Assembly (NCBI GenBank): GCA_963697675.1
Contig: CAVOOW010000003.1
Coordinates: 124,001 to 188,000 of the forward strand
Origin: CAVOOW01 sp963697675
Lineage (GTDB): Bacteria; Actinomycetota; Actinomycetes; JACCUZ01
DNA: 64,000 nt
Direction: 5' to 3'
The position numbers and the translations under genes were made by a program. This document shows, piece by piece, positions 46,910-53,775 of the stretch; the first letter of the stretch is position 1, and each line of letters starts with the position of its first letter. Under the pieces are notes generated by a model. It was given only the letters and a program-made list of their open reading frames with translations, had not been told where the DNA came from and did not search any database.

Positions 46910-47506
46910 GTGGCCGAGCTCAGGTCGTTCATCTTCCTCGACCAGCTGCAGCCCCAGACCATGTGCTATCTGGGCACCTGGATCAGGGGCAGCCTGCCGC
47001 GGTCGGACATGGCCGCGCAGGTCATCGAGGTCGCTCCCGGCCTCGACATCGAGGCGCTCACCGACGTCGCGCTGAAGAACACCGAGGTGCAGGCCGGCAT
47101 CCTCGTGGTCGAGCGCCAGTTCGGCTACCTCGAGATCCACTCGCGGTCCACCGAGGCGGTCCGCTCGGCCAGCGCGGCGGTGCTCGTCGCGCTCGACGCG
47201 AGCGCCGCCGACGCGACGCGGCCCACAGTGCTCGCGTCGCAGATCGTGTCGCGCATCGACGCGCAGCACGCGTTCCTCATCAACCGCAACAAGCTCGGTT
47301 CGATGGCGCTCGCGGGTGAGTCGCTGTTCGTGCTGGAGATGCAGCCCGCGTCCTATGCGATCCTCGCGACCAACGAGGCAGAGAAGGCGGCGTCGATCAA
47401 GGTCGTCGACTATCGCATGATCGGGGCAACCGGCAGGGTCTATCTCAGCGGGCGCGAGTCCGACGTGCGAGCAGCAGCCGAGGCGGCAGAGATGGCGTTG
47501 GCATGA
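46910..47506 (+). CDS. BMC-T shell protein (tandem BMC domains), first copy
   Basis: 198 residues, two BMC folds in tandem (residues about 5-95 and 105-195), so a pseudohexameric trimer. Domain 1: SDMAAQVIEVAPGLDIEALT and VERQFGYLEIHS. Domain 2: FVLEMQPASYAILATNEAEK and VVDYRMIGATGRVYLSG. About 30% longer copy follows at 48603. Trimers of this type can have a gated pore for larger substrates or cofactors. GTG start 3 bp after the dehydrogenase stop. Confidence 0.92.
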   Translation: MAELRSFIFLDQLQPQTMCYLGTWIRGSLPRSDMAAQVIEVAPGLDIEALTDVALKNTEVQAGILVVERQFGYLEIHSRSTEAVRSASAAVLVALDASAADATRPTVLASQIVSRIDAQHAFLINRNKLGSMALAGESLFVLEMQPASYAILATNEAEKAASIKVVDYRMIGATGRVYLSGRESDVRAAAEAAEMALA

Positions 47507-47952
47507 CCGCCGCGGAGGGCAATGGCCTGGGCACAGAAGAACTGCGAGCAGCTGTACGCGCGGTGTTGCGCGACGTGCTGCCAACGGCGGTGATCGACGC
47601 CGCGCGCACCGCGTCATCGTCCGCACAGGCGACGACGGGGGAGGAGGTCGCCCTGCGCACCGACGCCGACCTCGACGCCTTCGTCCGGCGGGTCGCGGCG
47701 CTGTGCGCAGACCCGACGCGACGGGCGGCGCTGCAGGAGGGACGGCACGGCTTCCGGCTCGCCGCCTCCGGGGACGCGGCGCCGGCCGCAGGTGCCGTCG
47801 TGCGGGTCGATCGGGGAGCGGTCACCGAACGCACCGTCAGCCGAGCCGCGGCGGACGGCGCGCGGCTCGTGCTCGGCAAGGGCGCCGTCCTGACACCACT
47901 GGCGCGTGACAAGGCGCGGTCCCTGGGGATCGCTTTGGAAAGGGAGAGCTGA
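47503..47952 (+). CDS. Microcompartment-associated protein of unknown function, 149 aa
   Basis: Sits within the BMC operon, overlapping BMC-T by ATGA and BMC-P by TGATG. It starts with an amphipathic helix like an encapsulation peptide (LGTEELRAAVRAVLRDVLPT), then an Ala/Asp/Arg-rich middle (LDAFVRRVAALCADPTRR), and a C-terminal block GARLVLGKGAVLTPLARDKA typical of small accessory proteins in BMC loci such as the PduM-like group. No catalytic motif is visible. Likely a lumen or assembly factor. Confidence 0.7.
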   Translation: MTAAEGNGLGTEELRAAVRAVLRDVLPTAVIDAARTASSSAQATTGEEVALRTDADLDAFVRRVAALCADPTRRAALQEGRHGFRLAASGDAAPAAGAVVRVDRGAVTERTVSRAAADGARLVLGKGAVLTPLARDKARSLGIALERES

Positions 47953-48197
47953 TGCTCAAGGCCACAGTGGTCGGCAACGTATGGGCGACCAAGAGACTCG
48001 AGGGGTTGCCCACCGGTGCCTTTCTCGAGGTGGAGGTGGAGGGCGCCGGGTCGCGGCTCGTTGCCTTCGATGTGCTGGGCAGTGGCATCGGCGAGCGGGT
48101 GCTCGTCGCAACCGGTTCGGTGGCCGCCGCCTTCTTCGCCGACCCGCATCCGCCAGTGGATGCGTTGGTCATCGGTTCGATCGACGAAATCAACTAG
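47952..48197 (+). CDS. BMC-P (EutN/CcmL) vertex pentamer protein
   Basis: 81 residues, full length for the family. MLKATVVGNVWATKRLEGL, AFDVLGSGIGERVLVATGS and DALVIGSIDEIN are the CcmL/EutN signatures. Pentamers cap the icosahedral vertices of the shell. ATG overlaps the upstream stop. Confidence 0.95.
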   Translation: MLKATVVGNVWATKRLEGLPTGAFLEVEVEGAGSRLVAFDVLGSGIGERVLVATGSVAAAFFADPHPPVDALVIGSIDEIN

Positions 48198-48315
48198 TAA
48201 GGCGATCGTGAAGGGCAGGAGCGATCGTGAAGGGCGAGGAACGAGTCCAATGATCGCGACGAGGAACTGAACGAGTCCGATGATCGCGGCACAACCAACA
48301 GAGGAGCGAACGGAC
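48198..48315. repeat. Direct-repeat segment between BMC-P and BMC-H genes
   Basis: Two pairs of direct repeats: GCGATCGTGAAGGGC at 48202 and 48221, and ACGAGTCCRATGATCGCG at 48241 and 48271. It is the largest gap within the BMC operon and could set relative expression of pentamer and hexamer. Confidence 0.7.
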
Positions 48316-48606
48316 ATGGCAAGCAACAACGCAATCGGCATGATCGAGACGAAGGGTTACGTCGCCGCGCTGGCCGCGGCCGACGCCATGGTCAAGGCGG
48401 CGAACGTCACGATCGTCGGCCGCACCCAGGTCGGGGACGGACTGGTCGCGGTGACGATCGTCGGTGACGTGGGTGCGGTGAAGGCGGCGACCGAGGCCGG
48501 AGCCGAGACCGCGGGCCAGGTCGGTGAGCTGGTGTCGGTGCACGTGATCCCGCGACCGCACAGCGACCTCGGCAAGTACTTCGAGGCGTCCGGGTCGGAA
48601 GTGTGA
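48316..48606 (+). CDS. BMC-H hexameric shell protein
   Basis: 96 residues from the ATG at 48316 with GAGGAGCG upstream. Canonical hexamer sequence: NNAIGMIETKGYVAALAAAD, ADAMVKAANVTIVGRTQV, VTIVGDVGAVKAATEAG, VSVHVIPRPHSDL. Main facet tile of the shell. GTG start of the next gene overlaps its stop. Confidence 0.96.
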   Translation: MASNNAIGMIETKGYVAALAAADAMVKAANVTIVGRTQVGDGLVAVTIVGDVGAVKAATEAGAETAGQVGELVSVHVIPRPHSDLGKYFEASGSEV

Positions 48607-49280
48607 CCCTCGGCACCACCCAGAGCGCGCCCGCAACCGCGGCGTCCCGCCCGCCGGAGCTGCGGGTCTACCTCCTGCTCGAGGACCTGCAGCGGCAGTT
48701 CGCGGCCTACCTCGGCACGCCGACCCGGGCGCGTGGCTACCCGCCCTTCGAGGGCCAGCACTCGCTCATCGTGGAGGTGGCCCCCGGGCTCGCGATCGAG
48801 CGGGTGATCGACCTCGCGCTGCGCGCCGTTCCCGACGTCGAGCCGGGCATCCTGTTCGTCGAGCGGCAGTTCGGCGTTCTCGAGGTGCACGCGGAAAAGC
48901 TCGAGGACGTACGCCGTGCCGGGGAGGCCATCCTGGCGGGACTTGCTGCAACAGCGGCCGACCAGCTGCGGCCACGCGTTCTCTACAGCGACGTGATCGA
49001 GGACATCACCGACCAGCACGCCGTCATCGTCAACCGCAACCGGCAGGCCTCGATGGTGCTGCCCGGCCAGACGCTGCTCGTCTACGAGATGACGCCCGCG
49101 CTGTTCGCGACAGCCGCGGCTCAGGCCGCGGAAAAGGTCGCCCCGGGCCTCACGCTGGTCGACGTCTCGATGATCGGTGCCGCGGGACGTATCTACATGG
49201 CAGGGTCGACCGAGGAGGTCCTGGTCGCGCGCGACGAGATCACGCGCGTGCTGGGTGAGCTCGAAGGGCGGGACGGCTGA
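48603..49280 (+). CDS. BMC-T shell protein, second copy
   Basis: 225 residues with two BMC domains (about 20-115 and 125-215). Similar to the first copy over the cores (VEVAPGLAIERVIDLALRAV, VERQFGVLEVHAEKL, IGAAGRIYMAGSTEEVLVAR) but with a longer disordered N-terminus (GTTQSAPATAASRPPELRVY). Two different trimers in one shell fit RMM loci. Confidence 0.92.
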   Translation: MTLGTTQSAPATAASRPPELRVYLLLEDLQRQFAAYLGTPTRARGYPPFEGQHSLIVEVAPGLAIERVIDLALRAVPDVEPGILFVERQFGVLEVHAEKLEDVRRAGEAILAGLAATAADQLRPRVLYSDVIEDITDQHAVIVNRNRQASMVLPGQTLLVYEMTPALFATAAAQAAEKVAPGLTLVDVSMIGAAGRIYMAGSTEEVLVARDEITRVLGELEGRDG

Positions 49281-49282
49281 CG

Positions 49283-50293
49283 ATGAGCGTGCACGACCTG
49301 TCGACCGAGGACGTGGCGACGCGGCTGGAGCCGGTCGCGCGGCGCGCGCTGGCCGAGTGCGGCGTGTCGGACGAGGCCCGGCTGACCCTGCTCAACGTGA
49401 GCGAGAACGCGACTTACGCGGTCGACGACCCCGCATCAGGCGAGCGGACCGTGCTGCGAGTCCACCGGCACGGCTATCACGACGCCGCAGAGATCGAGTC
49501 CGAGCTGGCCTGGCTGACCGCCCTGCGTGAGCAGGCGGGCGTCCGTACGCCTCATGTGTTGACCACGGACGACGGTCGGCGGCTGCTCGCACTGCACGAG
49601 GCAGGTGCGCCCGACCCGCGCTACGTCGTGCACTTCGAGTGGTTGCCCGGGGTCGAGCCGACGCCGACCGACGAGCGGCTGCCGGAGTCCTTCGAGCTGC
49701 TGGGTGCGATCACCGCGCGGATGCACAACCACGTCTCGGCGTGGCGGACACCGGCTGCCTTCGCTCGCTTCGCCTGGGACTACGAGGGCTCGTTCGGCTC
49801 GGTCGCGCGGTGGGGGCGGTGGCAGGACGGGGTCGCGGTCGGCGCGGCGGAGCGCGAGGTGCTCGGGCGCCTCGACGACACATTGCGTACGCGGCTTGCT
49901 CACTTTGGCACCGGGCCGGGTCGTTACGGTTTGGTCCACGCGGACCTGCGGCTGGCGAACCTGCTCGTCGACGGTGACCGGACCTACGTCATCGACTTCG
50001 ACGACTGCGGCTGGAGCTGGTTCCTCTATGACTTCGGGGCGGCGGTCAGCTTCTTCGAGCACGACCCGCGGATCCCCGAGCTGACGGATGCGTGGGTGCG
50101 TGGGTACCGGAGCGAACGGTCGCTCGACGCGGCGGACGAGGCCGAGATCGAGACGTTCGTCCTGATGCGCCGGCTGCTGCTAGTGGCCTGGATCGGCTCG
50201 CACTCGGGCACCGACCTGGCGCGTTCGATGGGTGCGGACTACACCGCGGGCAGCTGCGAGCTGGCGGAGGCGTACCTGTCCCGGTTCGGTTGA
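49283..50293 (+). CDS. APH-type small-molecule kinase, putative aminopropanol kinase
   Basis: 336 residues, aminoglycoside-phosphotransferase fold. Catalytic loop YGLVHADLRLANLLVDG with Asp, metal Asp in YVIDFDDCGWSW. In RMM loci this enzyme phosphorylates 1-amino-2-propanol to feed the phospho-lyase. ATG 3 bp after the shell protein stop. The fold also includes choline/homoserine kinases, so substrate is by context. Confidence 0.82.
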   Translation: MSVHDLSTEDVATRLEPVARRALAECGVSDEARLTLLNVSENATYAVDDPASGERTVLRVHRHGYHDAAEIESELAWLTALREQAGVRTPHVLTTDDGRRLLALHEAGAPDPRYVVHFEWLPGVEPTPTDERLPESFELLGAITARMHNHVSAWRTPAAFARFAWDYEGSFGSVARWGRWQDGVAVGAAEREVLGRLDDTLRTRLAHFGTGPGRYGLVHADLRLANLLVDGDRTYVIDFDDCGWSWFLYDFGAAVSFFEHDPRIPELTDAWVRGYRSERSLDAADEAEIETFVLMRRLLLVAWIGSHSGTDLARSMGADYTAGSCELAEAYLSRFG

Positions 50294-50340
50294 TCTTTGT
50301 TGATGGCGCCGCATTCACTGCGATCGAGGAGGAGGACACG

Positions 50341-51123
50341 ATGTTCACAGGGCTGGACGGCCGCACGGTGATCGTCACAGGTGGCAGCAAGGGCATCGGC
50401 AAGGGCATCGCACGTGTTTTCGTGCGCGCGGGCGCGAACGTCCTGGTCGCGGCCAGGGACGAAGGCACGCTGCAGACCGCGGCCGACGACCTCGGCAAGG
50501 AGTCCGGCGGCCGGGTCGAGACCGTCGTCGCGGACGTCTCCAGGGTCGCTGACTGCACGCTGATCGCGGACACCGCGGTCGAGCGGTTCGGCGGCATCGA
50601 CGTGCTCTGCGCAAACGCCGGCATCTTCCCCGAGAAGCTGCTCGTGGAGATGTCCGAGGCCGACGTCGACGAGGTCTTCTCCTGCAACGTCAAGGGAACG
50701 ATGTTCTCCGTGCAGGCGTGTCTTCCTGCACTCGAGGCGAGCGGCCACGGGCGGGTGATCCTGACGTCGTCGATCACCGGCCCGATCACCGGGTTTCCCG
50801 GATGGTCGCACTACGGAGCGAGCAAGGCTGCGCAGCTCGGGTTCCTGCGCACCGCCGCGATCGAGCTGTCACCCAAGCACGTAACCATCAACGCTGTGAT
50901 GCCGGGCAACGTCATGACCGAGGGCATGACAGCGATGGGCGAGGAGTACATCCACGAGGCCGAGATGGTCATCCCGCAGCACCGGCTCGGCAGCGTCGAG
51001 GACATCGGCTATGCGGCTCTGTTCTTCGCCACCGACCAGGCGGCCTACATCACGGGCCAGACGATCGTGGTCGACGGTGGACAGGTGCTGCCCGAGTCGC
51101 CGGCAGCACTGGTGGGGATCTGA
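50341..51123 (+). CDS. Short-chain dehydrogenase/reductase of the RMM locus
   Basis: 260 residues from the ATG at 50341 (GAGGAGGA upstream). Cofactor loop VIVTGGSKGIGKGIARVF, NAG motif LCANAGIF, catalytic Ser in VILTSSITGP and YxxxK in WSHYGASKAAQ. RMM members oxidise an amino-alcohol at C2, giving aminoacetone, or act reversibly. Located after the kinase within the operon. Confidence 0.85.
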   Translation: MFTGLDGRTVIVTGGSKGIGKGIARVFVRAGANVLVAARDEGTLQTAADDLGKESGGRVETVVADVSRVADCTLIADTAVERFGGIDVLCANAGIFPEKLLVEMSEADVDEVFSCNVKGTMFSVQACLPALEASGHGRVILTSSITGPITGFPGWSHYGASKAAQLGFLRTAAIELSPKHVTINAVMPGNVMTEGMTAMGEEYIHEAEMVIPQHRLGSVEDIGYAALFFATDQAAYITGQTIVVDGGQVLPESPAALVGI

Positions 51124-51128
51124 CCTCC

Positions 51129-51926
51129 ATGTCCTCGCAAGAGGGGCTGGCGATCGGGCCTGCGGCCGAGGAGGTTCGCCGCCAGCTGCTCGACCAGATC
51201 AGCCGCGGCCAGCTGCATCCGGGGGAGCGGCTCGGCGCCGAGCGGGATCTGGCGCAGGGGCTCGGCGTGAGCCGATCCACCGTGCGTCAGGCGCTCGCGG
51301 CGCTGGAGGAGGCAGGCGTCGTACGCCGAGTGCCGGGTCGTGGTGGTGGCACCTTCGTGCGCCGGCAGAAGGTCGAGCGCGACCTGTCACAGGTGGTCGG
51401 CGTGCCGGCGCTGCTGCGCGCGCAGGGCATGACGGCCGGCTCCCGCATCGTCAGCACGGGGATGGTCGCGGCGGACGAGGAGACCCGGACGGCGCTCGGC
51501 CTGGTCGCGGGCGACTACGTCCTCGACGTCGTACGCATCCGGCTGGCCGACGGCACCCCGATCTCGCTGGAGCACGCCCGGCTGCCCGCCGAGATGTTTC
51601 CGGGGCTGCTCGACCTGCCACTCGGCGGATCGCTCTACGAGCTGTTGCAGGAGCAGTACGGGACCGTCCCGGGGGAGGCCGTCGAGCACATCGAAGTGGT
51701 GCCGGCCGGCGAGGACGAGGGCTCGATCCTGGCGGTGGAACCGGGGGCCGCCTTGCTCTCGATCACCCGCACGACCCAGGACGGCGAGGGCCGGGTGTTC
51801 GAGTTCTCCCACGACCTGTTCCGCGCTGATCGCACGACGATCACCGTGCGCACCCCGACGAGCCGGGCGCGCGGGAGCGCCGCCCTCGGCCGGGTCGTGC
51901 AGCTGCGTCCGCGGCGCAAGAGGTGA
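51129..51926 (+). CDS. GntR/HutC-type regulator with UTRA ligand domain
   Basis: 265 residues from the ATG at 51129. N-terminal winged helix GERLGAERDLAQGLGVSRST and VRQALAALEEAGVVRRVPG; C-terminal UTRA (chorismate-lyase-like) domain about 90-240. Probably senses an amine or phospho-amine and controls the BMC operon and the divergent permease through the 43633-43993 region. Overlaps the amidotransferase start by GTGA. Confidence 0.9.
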   Translation: MSSQEGLAIGPAAEEVRRQLLDQISRGQLHPGERLGAERDLAQGLGVSRSTVRQALAALEEAGVVRRVPGRGGGTFVRRQKVERDLSQVVGVPALLRAQGMTAGSRIVSTGMVAADEETRTALGLVAGDYVLDVVRIRLADGTPISLEHARLPAEMFPGLLDLPLGGSLYELLQEQYGTVPGEAVEHIEVVPAGEDEGSILAVEPGAALLSITRTTQDGEGRVFEFSHDLFRADRTTITVRTPTSRARGSAALGRVVQLRPRRKR

Positions 51927-52624
51927 GCGACCGCACGGCACTCGTCGTGGCCAGTGCCCTCGACGCGGACGCGGGTTTCGTCGGTGATCGGCTGCAGCAG
52001 TGCGGCTTCGTCCTGCGCACGGTCTTCCGCGACGGCGCCGGGGTGCCGACAACCGTGGTGGGCGCCGGCGATCCGGATCTCATCGTGCTGCTCGGCTCCG
52101 AGTGGTCGGTGCACGCTCCCGTGGAGCCCCGATCCCTCGAGGTGGAGTGTGAGCTGGTGCGATCGGCCCGTGCATCGGGCACTCCGGTGCTCGGGTTGTG
52201 TTACGGGGCGCAGGTTCTCGCGCATGCATTCGGGGGGCGCGTCTCGGTCGCACCTGCGCCGGAGATCGGGCTGGTCCAGGTAGACACCCGCGATCCGGAG
52301 CTCGTCCCGGCGGGTCCGTGGACCGCGTTCCACGTGGATGTCCTGGAGCCACCGCCGGACGCGACGGTCGTCGCCACCAACTCGTGCGGCGTCCAGGCCT
52401 TCATGCTGCCGGGAGCCCTCGGGGTGCAGTTCCATCCCGAGGTCCGTCCTGGTGTGCTGGACGGCTGGGCCGGCAGGTTCCCCGATCTGGTGCTCGACGC
52501 GGGCCTGCAACAGGCCGTGCTGGTGGCGCAGGCCAGCGATCGTGAGGACGACTCGCGGCGAGCTGCGTACGCCTTGGTCGACGCCTTCCTCGCCCGCCTC
52601 GTCCCAGCCGCTACCCCCTCTTAG
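51923..52624 (+). CDS. Class I glutamine-amidotransferase-like protein
   Basis: 233 residues. Cys nucleophile in VLGLCYGAQVLAHAFGG and His-Glu in GVQFHPEVRPG complete the triad. No synthase domain is fused. It may cut a gamma-glutamyl amide (as PuuD does in putrescine use) or act as an amidase; a link to amine breakdown is plausible because it shares the GntR transcript. Start GTG overlaps the regulator. Confidence 0.82.
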   Translation: MSDRTALVVASALDADAGFVGDRLQQCGFVLRTVFRDGAGVPTTVVGAGDPDLIVLLGSEWSVHAPVEPRSLEVECELVRSARASGTPVLGLCYGAQVLAHAFGGRVSVAPAPEIGLVQVDTRDPELVPAGPWTAFHVDVLEPPPDATVVATNSCGVQAFMLPGALGVQFHPEVRPGVLDGWAGRFPDLVLDAGLQQAVLVAQASDREDDSRRAAYALVDAFLARLVPAATPS

Positions 52625-52649
52625 AAAGATTGTCCTCTATCTTCGCCCG

Positions 52650-53144
52650 ATGACTGAGACGCAACGCCAACCCGTTCCCCGCAACGATGCCGGCGAGCTG
52701 GACACCGCAACTGCCTTCCTGCGATTCGCACGAGAGTCCGTGCTCAAGAAGACCGCGGGACTGAACGACGAGCAGCTGCGCCGCGTCCTCGTCGACACCG
52801 GCACCACGCTGCTGGGCCTGGTTGAGCACTTGACCGGCGTCGAGAGGTACTGGTTCGGCTATCACCTCGCCGGGGCGGGCTCTGACACAGACGGTGACCC
52901 CGCTACGGATGTGGCAGCCGACGGGAGCACCGAGTCCGTGCTGCAGGCATATCGAGATGCCATCGCCGACAGCGATCTCGCCATCGAGCGCGCCGGCGAC
53001 CCGAACACGCGCGTCGCCCGGCCCGTCGACGGCGAGCATCTGACTCTGCGATGGGTGCTCGCCCACATGACCAGCGAGACTGCACGGCATGCCGGACATG
53101 CAGACATCCTGAGGGAGCAGATCGACGGAACGACGGGGCGCTAG
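52650..53144 (+). CDS. DinB-like (DUF664) metal-binding protein
   Basis: 164 residues from the ATG at 52650. Four-helix bundle with His in LLGLVEHLTGVERYWFG and a second site SETARHAGHADILREQ. Typical DUF664 layout; no function known. Directly after the BMC operon; may be co-transcribed. Confidence 0.85.
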   Translation: MTETQRQPVPRNDAGELDTATAFLRFARESVLKKTAGLNDEQLRRVLVDTGTTLLGLVEHLTGVERYWFGYHLAGAGSDTDGDPATDVAADGSTESVLQAYRDAIADSDLAIERAGDPNTRVARPVDGEHLTLRWVLAHMTSETARHAGHADILREQIDGTTGR

Positions 53145-53167
53145 GTCGACCGCGAGATCCTCCGGCG

Positions 53168-53539
53168 CTATGACCCGGTCGTTCGGGTGCGTTGCCAGTC
53201 CTCGTCGGTCCAGAACGGGCGGAGCTCGAGCTTGCCGCCGTTGGCCTGCGGGTGCCGCGCGGCGATCGCGATCGCTTCGTCGAGGTCGTCGCACTCCAGG
53301 ATGTCGAAACCGGCGATCCACTCCTTCGACTCGGTGAACGGTCCATCGGTGACGAGCACCTTGCCGCGGCTGACTCTGACCGTGGTGGCCTCGCTGACCG
53401 GGCGCAGGGCGTCACCGGTGATGCGCTTCCCCCGGCCGTCGACGTCGGCCAGCCATTCCTCGATGGTCAGGTCCTCCGCCGACGGCTCGGCCTCGGCGGC
53501 GGCGGCGGGGTCGACGACGACGAACATCATGTATTTCAT
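53168..53539 (-). CDS. YCII/DGPF-domain protein
   Basis: 123 residues from the ATG at 53539 with AGGAG upstream. KYMMFVVVDPAAAAEAEP at the N-terminus and the family motif VLVTDGPFTESKEWIAGFDI. These small proteins often accompany ECF sigma factors, but none lies nearby. Convergent with the DinB gene. Confidence 0.9.
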   Translation of the reverse strand: MKYMMFVVVDPAAAAEAEPSAEDLTIEEWLADVDGRGKRITGDALRPVSEATTVRVSRGKVLVTDGPFTESKEWIAGFDILECDDLDEAIAIAARHPQANGGKLELRPFWTDEDWQRTRTTGS

Positions 53540-53627
53540 CTGGGTGCACTCCTGGCTCGGTGGCGGTGAACGAACATACGACGATCGCCGCCCCGCGGAT
53601 AGGACACTTCCGCCGGGGCACTTTCTC

Positions 53628-53702
53628 GTCAGTGCCGCCACCGTCTCGGCAGTGCCACCCTCCCCGTCGGCAGTGCCACCCCGTCGGCAGTGCCACCCTC
53701 CC
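53628..53702. repeat. Four imperfect tandem units of GTCGGCAGTGCCACC
   Basis: Units of 15-23 bp differing by C-rich spacers, upstream of the YCII gene and next to the hairpin at 53711. Noncoding. Confidence 0.75.
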
Positions 53703-53710
53703 TCTAGAAA

Positions 53711-53760
53711 TCGATCATGCAGCTCTTGTGTGCGCGTGCACACAAGAGCTGCATGATCGA
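53711..53760. repeat. Perfect 50-bp hairpin H1 (family A core)
   Basis: 23-bp perfect arms (left TCGATCATGCAGCTCTTGTG then TGC) around a GCGT loop. It begins with the family A core and lies 16 bp beyond the reactivase stop, followed on the minus strand by TTT. It could serve as terminator of the dehydratase operon. Compare hairpin H2 at 58282. Confidence 0.9.
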
Positions 53761-53775
53761 CTTGGAAGGTGGTTG

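Noticed and set aside
45527..47626. 699-codon open frame on the minus strand
   Set aside because: Antisense to the aldehyde dehydrogenase and BMC-T genes; composition is Arg/Asp/Val-rich nonsense without a fold.
53711..53760. Simple rho-independent terminator as full explanation of hairpin H1
   Set aside because: The stem is far longer than needed, only three T follow, and an almost identical hairpin lies at the 5' side of the operon where no gene ends, so termination alone does not explain it.
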